From: Harmothoe impar
Lineage: Eukaryota; Annelida; Polychaeta; Phyllodocida; Polynoidae
Length of the DNA stretch: 64,000 nt
Direction of reading: 5' to 3'
Assembly: GCA_947462335.1 (NCBI GenBank)
Contig: OX381719.1
Location: 66,814,808 to 66,878,807, forward strand
Of the stretch, positions 51,372-62,499 are shown in pieces; the stretch's first letter is position 1; the number at the start of each line of letters is the position of its first letter. The position numbers and the translations under genes are program-made. The notes beneath the pieces are model-generated. The model was not told the DNA's origin, ran no database searches, and saw only the letters and a list, made by a program, of their open reading frames with translations.

Positions 51372-53054
51372 TGCCTCTTCACAACAGGCACATCACATGA
51401 TGCTACAGCAAGCCTGCTGAGGGTGCTCCAAACAGGAACCGGAAACCAGCAAACATTACTTCCTGTGTTGGGAGAGCTATCACACTAACAAGTCAGTACT
51501 AGCTTGCGCCCTACAGAAAGCCCCATGAGTGTTCGCAAAACAAGAACTGGAAACAGGTCAAATAGCACTCCTTGTCTGAGGTAATCAATATCATCCTGAC
51601 AGAGGGTGCGGGTTAAGGACCTGCCTGGGGTACCAAACAGAAGTTCCTGGTGAATTCTATTACTACTGATTTATTTCCACTGAATTAGCTGCAAAAGTGC
51701 AGCCAAGATTATCAGCATACATTCAGTACTGCAGACTAAATAAAGAACATGATGCTGGTGTCAGTAATTACCCAGGACATAGGAACTGTAGGATTGATAG
51801 TTTCTAAGATGAGGTCATATCATAATCAGGGCCTCTCGTATCATTTATTAACAAAGTTATCATAGGAAAACTTAATCAGCAAATAGGCTTGACGCGTTAA
51901 ATACAGTCCCATCAGCCAGAGTCATAGGAGAACCAAAGGTTTTACGCCCATCTTAAATAAGACGCCAAGGCAGGTCCCTTACTCTGAATAGTGCTCAGGA
52001 ATCCAATGCTGCTTAATAACGCAGACACTAAGGGGATCTCACTCCTCCACACTGAGAAAGTAGTGCCAATGGCTATCACTCCCCAGGCTGAGGCTTTACT
52101 TGGTCAGTAAGCATTAGGCGCTTTGGGAGAATGTCTGACTGTCCACAGATGATCATTTGGTGAGAAGCTGTCAGTGGGAATCATGATTCCTCAGATGACA
52201 TCCAACAAGTGCCTTTCAGTTCTTGGTTTTATGTGACGTCCTCTGCAGATCTCCATCATTATTTCTGACAGGGATAATTACAATTTTACCTCAAAAGTTT
52301 TTATTAGCATCATGCATGCGAGAAAAATAATGGCATTTGATGATTCCCTTAGTAAGGATTCGGTTGTTAGCATGCAGTCCTTAAGTCTATAACAGAGGAG
52401 TCAGTCGTCCAACTGTCTGACTGAGTGCAGCCTTACTTCTTGCCTGACCACGTACAGTATGATTGTAGAGCTCTGTCATAGTAACTACCGTCAATAATCA
52501 CATGATATGAATAGGGACCGGGTAAAGCATCAGGTGGCACCATGGTGTGAGGGTCTATGAATGCTGTACAGAGGGAGTTCCCCATGGACATGGGAGACCC
52601 CCTCACTCTGGCCCACACTGTGAGCCTCATTTTGGGAGTTGTGTGATGTCATGTGATCCATTTGGAAGAAAAAAGATGGCCAATAAGAAGAGACCAAAGG
52701 TTATCACAGTTATGTAAGTTATCTGGCCCTTGTGATTTAATAACATAATGGCACCATTTAAACACTGCAAATTGACATCAAATTTTGAATGACCAAAATT
52801 CACCACACCATAGGGGTAATTATATATTACATGCTATTGCATTTCTTCAATTTTTAGGTTTTTAGGTTAAAGCACCTGAAAGTACCAGGACATCTAAATG
52901 TTGGTGTCTAAATAGCTATCTATAGCTCCTTATACACTGATTTGCCGCCTGTAAGCTCTAGGATAGTACCACATTGTTACATAATAGCAAATATGGTAAA
53001 CTATACTTAGATGATTGGCCCTATTCATAGATTTTGATACATTGTACCCTTATG

Positions 53055-53368
53055 ACCATCCCTCCTCCAGGGTTCCCTATCTCTCCTCCAGGGTCCCCCA
53101 CCCCTCCTCCAGGGTCCCCTATCCCTCCTCCAGGGTCCCTCACCCCTCCTCCAGGGTCCCCCATCCCTCTTCCAGGGTCCCCTACCCCTCCTCCGGGGTC
53201 CCCTATCCCTCCTCCAGTGTCCCCCATCCCTCCTCCAGGGTCCCCCACCCCTCCTCCATCTCAACTTTTCCCCTCCTGCAGGTCCCCTATTCCTCCCCTA
53301 TTTGTACCTCCAGTGTTCCTCATCCCTCCTCCAGGGTCCCCCATCCCTCCTCCAGTGTCCCACATCCC
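53055..53368. repeat. 21-bp polypyrimidine minisatellite, about 14 units
   Basis: Units of CCTCCAGGGTCCCCCAYCCC type, almost purely C/T on the plus strand apart from AGGG. All frames lack stops, producing Pro-rich (plus) and Gly-rich (minus) open frames that are artefacts. Between about 53,255 and 53,315 the pattern is interrupted. Confidence 0.9.
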
Positions 53369-55574
53369 CGTGTATTACAAACCCAACTGATGGTATCAGA
53401 TGCTACCCCCAGGGTGACTCCTTTATTTAAGCTGACCATAACTCCCAGGTCTTCCTATCCAACTTATATCCTGCTTGATCACCATCTCTGTGTCTCTCTA
53501 TCTCTTCTAAATGTTCCAAAATGAGTATTTTCCATACCCATTGTGCATGTTTTAATGTTACCTCCAGGGTCTTATGCATTCCTCCCGGTATCCCAATTTT
53601 ACCACATGGTCTTAATCCTTCTTCCATTATGCCACATACCTACTCATTCAAATGTAGTTTTCCACCTTTGGCATCACTAAATGTGCTAAGACACCCTACC
53701 ATGTGGTAGTCTGCCTGTCAGCAGAGAGCCAGTCCCAAATCACAGTTTCATATACCAGATGCACTCCCCATATCCAACATTTCAAATCCATATTTCTCAG
53801 CTTCTAATCAAGTTAGAAACAAAAATAAAACTGATTTAGAATACCTATAGTATACTGCAACATATATAAGGGGAGTAAAAATTGTTTTAGGGTTTAATCT
53901 TTTTTTGGCCTGTCCCTAATATGAAGTCTGTGGATCACAGAGAAAGGAGCTGTCCATGGACAATTGATAGATAGTCTCCAGAAGTAGAATGGGTGGATAT
54001 GTAAATAATATGATAATAAATGTATGACTTGACTTGTTTAATGTCCCTCCCCTAAGAACAAATATAAAATTTCAATGCAATATGAAATATGTCGACATCA
54101 AGCAAATATATACACTAAGATACGCTCTTCAGACATTGCATAATTTTATCTGTTACCAAAGTTTCATATAAATTTGTCCCTATTGGCCCAAGACTGCAAG
54201 ACCCCCTGCCCAAATTCCTCCTTCAATTCCACCAGCCCAGAAATAAGAAATGAGTAGCCCATAAATCCTGCTATCATACCACTTCTACCATATCCTCCAC
54301 CACATTTTCCATCCCCACAATTCCCCCTAATTACTCCACCACATCCCCCAGACCCTCCACCTCTATTGAGTAAACTGCTTCATCACTTATTCATCAAAAC
54401 TACAATAGACAAAGCTCTCAATTCTACCTTTAGAGGGTTGACATTTATTAACTATGTTGGGGTTTAATCATCATTCATTTCTCCTTGGCGCTGCACAGGT
54501 GTGGAGAGTTTCCGGGAAGCATTGACTGTAAAGGTCAGTTAGGAGTGGGTACTTCATTCTCAGGTGCTTTAGTTCTGCCATAAAACACAGAGATCCTGTG
54601 GTCAATATAGTTGATTGTCCTTTAAAACCTGAAGTCAAGCACCTGACACTAAACAATCTGGTTTAGTTAGATATTTCTAACAATAGAAATGCAATGAACT
54701 TGAATACTTTTACAGTATGAATGCTCCTAACTAAAATCAAAATATATCTTAAACAGTGTCGTATATTTGACAATCTCCAAGAGCACATGTATAGTTACAC
54801 ATAATCTTATTTTGCACCTTTAGTGCAATATTTTGTGTGTACCTTTCTTTAGGTACACACTGCAACCTCCTTTATGTTACATAGTTCACAGTAATTTGAG
54901 ATAATGCACGCACTGCCTAAATCCTGCATCCTACACCCTAATGTATCGATCTGATCTTTACTGTTAGGTGACATATTACAATACACTAGTTATTCTAATC
55001 TATGAAATATTACGCATTGGTGAAGCAAGAGGGATGGTGAACATAAAACAGACTGCACTGTGGAGGTTTAGGATGCCTGCTGGTTCAGCTGCCATCAATC
55101 ACATAGTCCACATTGTGGGGCCTGATACATGAATTCAGGTCAGTGAGATGCACTCTAGCAGAATGTCCTGTGATGCTGACACACCACTCATTCTATAGGG
55201 AGTGAATTCAGGTCAGTGAGAAGCTCTATAACAGAGTGTTCTCAGGTGATGACATACCATTCATTCTATAGGGATTTAGTTTCCTGCTTCAGCATGGTGG
55301 CTTCATAATAACTAACAAAAATAGAGTGAAACTATTGTGGGTGACATATTGTGTCTACTCTTATTGATAGTATATATTAAGCCATACATTAAAACTAAGT
55401 GAGTGGACAAAGCACAGGCAGAGGTTAGGGGAATGTCTGGTTATGAAGAGTATATAATGAAAGTACGGAGAGTTAGAGAAGGAGAGATGGTGGTGAGTGA
55501 AACACAGCAGGAACAGTTCTGTTGTATTGAGTGTGTCATCTTCCCTAACCCTGTCTACCCTCCTGTATGTGTGG

Positions 55575-56212
55575 TGTGCAGCATGAGATGTGCATTATTC
55601 ATGTCTGTGTGCAGCATGAGACGTGCATTATTCATGTCTGTGTGCAGCGTGAGACGTGCATTATTCATGTCTGTGTGCAGCATGAGACGTGCATTATTCA
55701 TGTCTGTGTGCAGCGTGAGACGTGCATTATTCATGTCTGTGTGCAGCATGAGACGTGCATTATTCATGTCTGTGTGCAGCATGAGACGTGCATTATTCAT
55801 GTCTGTGTCACATGCAGCGTGAGACGTGCATTATTCATGTTTGTGTGCAGCATGAGACGTGCATTATTCATGTTTGTGTGCAGCATGAGACGTGCATTAT
55901 TCATGTCTGTGTGCAGCATGAGACGTGCATTATTCATGTCTGTGTGCAGCATGAGACGTGCATTATTCATGTCTGTGTGACGTGCAGCATGAGACGTGCA
56001 TTATTCATGTCTGTGTGACGTGCAGCATGAGACGTGCATTATTCATGTCTGTGTGCAGCATAAGACATGCATTATTCATGTCTGTGTGCAGCATGAGACG
56101 TGCATTATTCATGTCTGTGTGCAGCATGAGACGTGCATTATTCATGTCTGTGTGCAGCATGAGACGTGCATTATTCATGTCTGTATGCAGCGTGAGACGT
56201 GCATTATTCAGG
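55575..56212. repeat. 33-bp minisatellite, about 19 units
   Basis: Unit contains GCAGCATGAGACGTGCATTA followed by TTCATGTCTGTGT. Three units carry about 5 extra bases (CACAT or GACGT) before GCAGC, shifting the frame. Open frames on both strands, up to 139 codons, come from the repeat and are not genes. Confidence 0.93.
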
Positions 56213-57622
56213 ACGCACAGAGCCTGTCACCTGCTGCAGGTTGTGACTTCATGACTAGTAATAAGGGAGCAGTGAAGCCCACAGTGTGTGACATTCTGTC
56301 TGCCTCTATTAGTACCAGGCACTCAGTCATACATCATCTATACCTCACACTATAAGGAAGCTAACAGGGAGGAATGAGGGTGAAGGGAGGTTTAGGGAAG
56401 ACCTGGTGGTATGGGAGAAGGAGGAGGGAAGGATGGCTGGGGAGTGAATAGGCAACGTGGAGAAATGCTCTTGGTTATTTAAGGAAGATAACAACAATAT
56501 AGTAAATTGTTGTAGAATTTTTTCCAACAGTGTTGTTTGATAAAGTACTACACTGAAACTACATTTCATCTAATTGTTCAACAGGTATGCATGATTCCCA
56601 ATTCGGCAGCACATATAGACATTATGATCTAGGAATAAACCCCCACTGTACCTGCTAGCCTGCAGAGGTTTTACGTTATCTTAGAGACCATTTTATGCTC
56701 TCAGCTGCCGTCTTGTTAAAATTTGTCAAAAATTAATTTCATTTAATTAATATACTAACTATCCCGAAAGCATAAAGATACAATTCTGCTTCCATACCTT
56801 GCAGCACATTTATATTAAAAGTCTTGGAATAGATTCCCATCTCCATCCCCATCAGCAGGGTACCAGATTAATGCATGCTAACACTGACAGAGCTCTAAGA
56901 TACATGTCCTGCAGCTGTGGATTAGGTCTACTACAATCTAGCCTGTGCTGGTTATACATCTGCTGCCTTGTGCTGAGATGAAGTACTTACTGAAACTTCT
57001 ACATTTTTTTTAAATCGATGTGTCAAATCCTTGATGTCCATACATTGTAGCACAATACCGAGCCCTTCCCACACAGGAGGACATTAGAGGTTACGTCAAC
57101 TGTCAATACAAAGGTAACCTAGAAATATCCATATGTATATACTGGAGGCATGACCATGCCTAGCTCCTCATTTTGTGTTGTATTCTGTCACGATCTGTTT
57201 CTGCCAAGTGAGGCCCAGATAGTTGTGTTGATTCCTAGTTCAGGAAGACCTACCAGTTGCCTCATGAGACGTGACGTCAATGCTGAGGCAGCCACAGGAG
57301 GCAGACAGTAACTGGAGCCATCTGTCTTCATCTGGGAGCGCAGTTGACGTGACCAAAAGCTTTCAGAGCAAAGCACAGTACCAGGCGCTTCGTAAAGGGG
57401 CCATGTCTAGGATATAAAGATGAATGGAAGGCGCCATCCCAGGTGTGTAAACTGCATTAGGGTCAGACAGCAGCAGAGGTTGGAGACATCAGAGACAGCT
57501 GTGTGTAATCTATGGTGTGGGGATGTGTCAATAGTAGCACTGAGGGAGGTCCTGGGTTATGGCTTTGGTGTGGGGGATGTGTCAATAGTAGGACTGAGGG
57601 AGGTCCTGGGTTATGGCTATGG
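56213..57622. other. Unit B non-coding DNA up to the retrotransposon
   Basis: From 56,639 it matches 19,512-20,604 of unit A closely, including the doubled GAGGGAGGTCCTGGG motif. Nothing coding is seen. Confidence 0.65.
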
Positions 57623-58116
57623 TTGAGTTTGAGTTTGAGTTTAAATAGCCTTTATTTCTCACATATCTTTGATAATGTCATACATTTCTCTGTAGTATTT
57701 CATGTATAAAGAAAACAGGCAGGCTGCTTTTAGGATTATGCATCCCATTTGTGGCAGCAACCTTTACACTTTTGCCTCGTGATTTCAATGCTGCTTATAA
57801 CAGGTTAGTACAAAAATATCTTACGACTAAACAATAGTGACGTCATGTAAATGATACTTTGTTAATTATCCGGGTGCAAGGTTTTCTTCGTTTACATTTG
57901 TAAATAATGGGAAGAAAGAAGGGGTATTATCGCATTTAGCTACCTCCCTGGTGGCAATTATTAAGAATTGCGACGAGGTTAGGCAGCCTACTACTGTGAT
58001 TCCAAGAGAGTACAAGTGGGTGGAGATCACACTATATCTTATGTCATATGTCAAGATTTTTACCTGGGGTATGTGTATAACGGGTATGTAGAGAGTGGGT
58101 TTTGGACAAAGGAAAA
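57623..58116 (-). other. 3' UTR and hexamer tail of the retrotransposon
   Basis: It runs from the stop of the reverse transcriptase ORF to the insertion border. The terminal (ACTCAA)3-like microsatellite probably forms the recognition end for target-primed reverse transcription, by analogy with CR1/L2 elements. No further frame is present. Confidence 0.8.
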
Positions 58117-61002
58117 TTATAGGATCATCTCATTACGAGGTGGGATGGGAATTTTGTTCCACAGTTTGGTTTTTTGGTCAGACTTAAAAAGTTTCTTACT
58201 CGCTGTCATTCTCGTGATTACATCTAAATCATTCCATATTGTTGCTAGGTTGTATTCTAGGCTTCGCTGATACATGGTCAAGTGTGGAAAATGTACTTTC
58301 AGCATTGGACCATCCCATAGTCTTGTTCTAAGCAATCTTTGGTCAACATATTTATCATCTCTTGACCTCACATACGCTGCTACCTCTAGATGAGATTGAC
58401 GTCTGTCTTTAAGTAGGTTTAAATTAGCCTTCTTGTGTATCGCATCAGTGCTTGTCATATATGGTAGTTTCAAGGCAATTTTGATACAACGATTTTGTGA
58501 TCTTTGAAGTTTTTTCAATGTAGTGACTCCCATACAAGCATACAAAATATCTCCATATTCAACCACCGGTAGGATATATGTTTTATATATCATTATCATA
58601 CAGTTACTATCCAAGTACCTTGAGATCTTACAAAGAACATAGGCCCTATAATTTACAGTACGTATCTGGCTACTTACAAATTTCTCATAAGATAAATGAG
58701 GGTCCAAGATCACACCCAAATACGTATAACTGGGGACTTTGTGTAGTCTTATGCCATTGAGCGTAATATTTATCACAGTCGGTTTATGTCTAAAAATCAT
58801 ATATTTTGTCTTACCCACATTGACAGTTAGCTTGTTTTCGTTGCACCAAGTTGTAAACCTGTTTAAGTCTTGTTGCAATTCCCTCGCTACATTATTACAA
58901 TTTTGCCCTGATGCATACAATGCAGTGTCATCAGCATAAAGTGATATAGCGCTGTTTGTACAACATTTTTCAGCGTCGTTGATAAAGGTCAAAAATAATA
59001 GCGGCCCTAAAATCGAGCCTTGCGGGACTCCATACAAGACCTGAGCTTCATCAGAGTGTGTACCGTTGATTAGTAGCCTTTGTGCTCTATTTGATAAGTA
59101 ATTTTTAATCCAATTTAGAAGTTTGTTTTTTATTCCATATTTAGAAAGTTTTGCCAAAAGGATGTTATGATCTACCGTGTCAAAGGCCTTTTTAAAGTCT
59201 ATGAACACTGCTATTGTACTATTACCCTTATTCCTTTCCCTTAAAATGTCATCTGTAAGATCCCCAATAATTTTGACCGTGGAGAAGCCCTTACGGTAAC
59301 CACCCTGTTTTCCACTTAAAATGTTATTATTCTCATAAAACTCAGTTATCCTTGTGTGCACAATGCGTTCAAGCATCTTGCCTGGCAGGGGTAACAAGGA
59401 AATAGGCCTATAATTCGCTACATCCTGGAGATTTCCCTGTTTGGGTATTGGGATTACAGTGGCGCATTTCCATCTTTGTGGCACAACTCCATCTTGTAGT
59501 GACTTATTAAAAAGTTTCACCATTTGAGGCAGTAAACAATTAAAGGAGTCAACTAAACATTTCGTACTTAGGCCATCAATTGCACTTGACTTACTCAATT
59601 TAACTGTCCCTAGGATCTTTTTCACCTCATTTTCATCTGTGCTGATCTCATCAAGGAGACTCGTCACATGCTCATCACCCCAGAAGGACCAGTTGGAATT
59701 GAACTCCTGTGCTAGTTTGCTTCCAATTTCAGCAAAATAATTATTCATATAATTTGGAACATCTAAAACTAATTCACCCATGTCATTTTTCAGTTCAACC
59801 AGATTGTCACTTTTACTTTTCCCCGGGAGTAATTGATTTATTTCATGCCAAAACTTTTTTGAATCTCCATCAGCCTCTTCAATTTTCTGCTGAATATAGT
59901 TTTTTTTGGCAGTTCTACACAATTTTGTAATCTTGTTGCATTCTAAGTTAGCCAGATGTTTCCAATTCCCACGCTTTCTTCTCCTAAGTCTAATACAGAT
60001 CCTGTCTTTGTTTTTAATTTCGGCAATCAACGCCTTTGTCAACCAGGGTTCCTCTCTGTCACTGACTCTGTATTCTCTGTATGGACACATCGTATCCATG
60101 ATTTTTAGGACGTTATCATGTATGAAATTCCAGCAATCATCAACATTGTATCTTTCATCAAAATCAGACCAATCCAGTTCACCCAGTTTTCGGTGCAAGG
60201 TATCAACATTATAGTGTTTTAAACTACGTGCCTGTATGGTCTTTTTGCCCTTGTACGTCACTCTGTCTGTACGTGTAACACAGATCACATTATGGTCACT
60301 GAGGCTTATAGGGTCGTTTGTGCTCGTGAAATTACAATCTTCATTTGTAAAAATTACATCAAGTAATGCCGGATTATCACTTAGTCGTGTTGGTTTCACT
60401 ATAAGATTTCTCATGCCATACCCTTGTAAACCGGCTTCCATTGTTTGTGTAGAAGGATTTTGTTTATCTAGCAAGTTCACATTAATATCACCAGTAACAT
60501 ACAAATTACGTCTATGTCTATGTCTAATGTTACTCATGATAAACTTTATGCCATCCCAAAATTTCTGAAAATCCCCTTCTGGAGGCCGGTATACATTAAT
60601 AAGAATCATTTTCTTTTTGTGGGGTACGTCTATTTGTAAAATCTGAGCTTCTATGTCAGGTGTGGATTTATTTAAATGGGAGTATTCAAATTCAGAGACA
60701 TGAATAAACTTTCTTACATACACCGCCAACCCACCTCCTATTTTTGGTAGTGAGTTGTCGCCGGACCTATCTCCCCACAGCCTATCATTCCTATACATGT
60801 TGTAGTTACACAGGGAGAAATTACAATTATCATCTCTAGCATCCAGCCACGTTTCAGATAATGTGATAATATCCGTGTCCATAGCGGTCAGCAATACATT
60901 GAAATCATCAAATCTATTTTTCATACTTCTACAATTTAAATGTAAAATATTCCCCCATCTCTCATTACCCGTCATACCTCCAGGGTCATCCATTAAGTTC
61001 AT
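58117..61002 (-). CDS. Endonuclease-reverse transcriptase polyprotein of the retrotransposon
   Basis: The protein is 961 residues and intact. The N-terminal APE-type endonuclease shows LNCRSMKNR (22-30), SETWL (49-53), the GDINVN motif (171-176) and the terminal SDHN (235-238), the usual metal-binding and catalytic landmarks. The reverse transcriptase spans roughly 500-790, with IPIPK (517-521), NYRPISLL (530-537), FIDFKKAFDTVDH (600-612, first catalytic Asp602), GVPQGSILGPLLF (658-670), and YADD (689-692, Asp691 and Asp692). The C-terminal region with LQRSQNRCIK (832-841) is typical of jockey/CR1/L2 proteins. There is no RNase H domain or C-terminal zinc knuckle. Its function is nicking target DNA and copying the element RNA. 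The Met at 61,002 is taken as start; a Met four codons later is possible. Confidence 0.95.
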   Translation of the reverse strand: MNLMDDPGGMTGNERWGNILHLNCRSMKNRFDDFNVLLTAMDTDIITLSETWLDARDDNCNFSLCNYNMYRNDRLWGDRSGDNSLPKIGGGLAVYVRKFIHVSEFEYSHLNKSTPDIEAQILQIDVPHKKKMILINVYRPPEGDFQKFWDGIKFIMSNIRHRHRRNLYVTGDINVNLLDKQNPSTQTMEAGLQGYGMRNLIVKPTRLSDNPALLDVIFTNEDCNFTSTNDPISLSDHNVICVTRTDRVTYKGKKTIQARSLKHYNVDTLHRKLGELDWSDFDERYNVDDCWNFIHDNVLKIMDTMCPYREYRVSDREEPWLTKALIAEIKNKDRICIRLRRRKRGNWKHLANLECNKITKLCRTAKKNYIQQKIEEADGDSKKFWHEINQLLPGKSKSDNLVELKNDMGELVLDVPNYMNNYFAEIGSKLAQEFNSNWSFWGDEHVTSLLDEISTDENEVKKILGTVKLSKSSAIDGLSTKCLVDSFNCLLPQMVKLFNKSLQDGVVPQRWKCATVIPIPKQGNLQDVANYRPISLLPLPGKMLERIVHTRITEFYENNNILSGKQGGYRKGFSTVKIIGDLTDDILRERNKGNSTIAVFIDFKKAFDTVDHNILLAKLSKYGIKNKLLNWIKNYLSNRAQRLLINGTHSDEAQVLYGVPQGSILGPLLFLTFINDAEKCCTNSAISLYADDTALYASGQNCNNVARELQQDLNRFTTWCNENKLTVNVGKTKYMIFRHKPTVINITLNGIRLHKVPSYTYLGVILDPHLSYEKFVSSQIRTVNYRAYVLCKISRYLDSNCMIMIYKTYILPVVEYGDILYACMGVTTLKKLQRSQNRCIKIALKLPYMTSTDAIHKKANLNLLKDRRQSHLEVAAYVRSRDDKYVDQRLLRTRLWDGPMLKVHFPHLTMYQRSLEYNLATIWNDLDVITRMTASKKLFKSDQKTKLWNKIPIPPRNEMIL

Positions 61003-61686
61003 GGAGACTCCACCCCCTCTCTGATTGCATATTCAGTACAACCCTTCTACCTTCCCCAACTTTTTTAACAGGGGTATAGGCCATTTCAGCCACCCCTGTG
61101 TATTCATAGGTGTAAAAATAAAAACAGGTTAATACATACTTAAATACTAAAAATATAAACTCGTCGTTCCCTATGTTTGGAAAGGCTAAGAAGATAGCTT
61201 CTCCTCTTTTCAATGCCCAGTTTGCAGATTTACAACAATAGCTTTGACTTTTGTTACATTACAGGAAAAAAATTATAAGAGAAAAAAACAGAGAAAAAAC
61301 AGAGGAGCCTATATCCTGCAACTCTTTTTTTCACAATTTACTTAGCGTGTCTTATACCAACAACAACAGCTACGGTATGGTAGCTTAAACAAACAGTTTA
61401 TATGTAATTCTTACTCACATGTGTTCAGTGTCGCAGGGATGTACAATTTAATGGGAGGGGAGTGTGGACTTTTAAAGTCAGAGTTTCAGCCAACATAAAC
61501 ACCAACATAATAACAACCTTAACTAGGGCTGAATCCCACGACAAATCTATTATTTTTAGGAGTGGATGCCACTTTCATAGCCTACGATTATTAAGAATCT
61601 TCTAGGCTTTGAAGGCGGTATCCTGGGAAATCTTTTAATTATTCTGGGAAATCTATTAACTGTTTGGACTCTTTGATTGTCAATAA
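61003..61686 (-). other. 684-nt spacer between the esterase and reverse transcriptase ORFs
   Basis: Unusually long for a compact element and AT-rich. A 75-codon frame (60,986-61,213) overlaps the start of the reverse transcriptase ORF by 17 nt in another frame. It has a short hydrophobic stretch but no recognised domain, so it is not called as a gene. The spacer may contain signals for internal initiation. Confidence 0.5.
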
Positions 61687-62436
61687 TTATAAGAGGTTGT
61701 TTACTGCAGACAGGTTTCTTGCCCCAGAGTTAGTGGGTAACACCCCCGGTTTCTGCAGGTCTATTTCAACCTGTTCCTGCAGTCCATGTTTCCTGATCAT
61801 AAAGTTCATGTGATTTGTCAGGATCTTTGCCCAACCTTTTAGTAGCTTTTCTCCGGGGTGTAGTCCATCATCTAGGAGGGAGTACTTGTCAACTCTGCCA
61901 TCTCTGGGGGTGTATGTGTGTACCACTCTAGAGAGCCTAGGCCCAGTAGTGTCCAGGAATCTATTAAGATGATAAATCCTATTGTTCAACTCCCATATCC
62001 CATCATCCAAGATCTTCTGCCGTTCAGGCGTACCATTAGTGACCGTACGTGATAGTTCCATAGCAACTAGAGAGCATATTGCTAGTTTGGCGTCTGGGTG
62101 CCTGTTTTTCAATTTGGTTATTTCATCATCGAACAGCTTACCCATTTGTTCCACAAAGGCGTCCTTTGACTCCCAGTCAAATCTGTATGTGGTTGGCATG
62201 CCTGGATAGTACTGAGGCACTGTAATGTTATTTACTCCTCCCATGATATAAATTATATCCAGGGGCCGGTTGTCTAGATATAAGCTCGCCGAATTACACA
62301 GTTGTGCAAGTTTTGCGCCTCTTTCGGTTGAAATTACACATCTTAAACCCGTGTCATTAGCCTTGTCGATCCATGGCTTTAAAAATCGACTTCTACTGTC
62401 AGATATTATTGCCACTTTTACACCCCGATAGCTCAT
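61687..62436 (-). CDS. SGNH/GDSL-type esterase encoded by the retrotransposon
   Basis: 249 residues. It carries the four SGNH landmarks: a block I of IISDSR with Ser14 (SDS in place of the usual GDS), Gly in the RG at 39-40 region as a possible block II, GGVNN (66-70) supplying the block III Asn, and DGLHPG (190-195) supplying the Asp190 and His193 pair. Hydrolases of this type are known in ORF1 of some CR1-like retrotransposons, where the substrate is unclear. Here it is a separate frame that begins 63 nt after the ORF1 stop. There is no signal peptide or membrane segment, so a cytoplasmic RNP-associated role is likely by inference. The C-terminal 35 residues are unconserved-looking tail. 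Confidence 0.85.
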   Translation of the reverse strand: MSYRGVKVAIISDSRSRFLKPWIDKANDTGLRCVISTERGAKLAQLCNSASLYLDNRPLDIIYIMGGVNNITVPQYYPGMPTTYRFDWESKDAFVEQMGKLFDDEITKLKNRHPDAKLAICSLVAMELSRTVTNGTPERQKILDDGIWELNNRIYHLNRFLDTTGPRLSRVVHTYTPRDGRVDKYSLLDDGLHPGEKLLKGWAKILTNHMNFMIRKHGLQEQVEIDLQKPGVLPTNSGARNLSAVNNLL

Positions 62437-62499
62437 TATTAAGAATGATTAATCGTGTATTTCTAGTGTTTTCAATGGGTTTGTGCTTACTACCGGTAA

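Larger units (their letters stand above)
51372..56638. other. 5.27-kb block present only in unit B
   Basis: Unit A joins the flanks directly at about 19,511/19,512. GAATAAA stands at both borders in unit B (51,362 and 56,632). There are no terminal inverted repeats or clear target duplication, so this may be a deletion in A. It contains two large minisatellites and otherwise unrecognised AT-rich DNA; I find no gene, RNA or transposon protein in it. Confidence 0.65.

Noticed and set aside
53015..53524. Proline-rich 169-codon plus frame and Gly-rich minus frames
   Set aside because: Product of the 21-bp pyrimidine array; several frames are open at once.
55403..56355. Cysteine-containing repeat frames of 76-139 codons on both strands
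   Set aside because: Frames of the 33-bp array with shifts at irregular units; not a coding pattern.
60986..61213. 75-codon frame upstream of the EN-RT ORF
   Set aside because: No known domain; kept only as an observation about the spacer.
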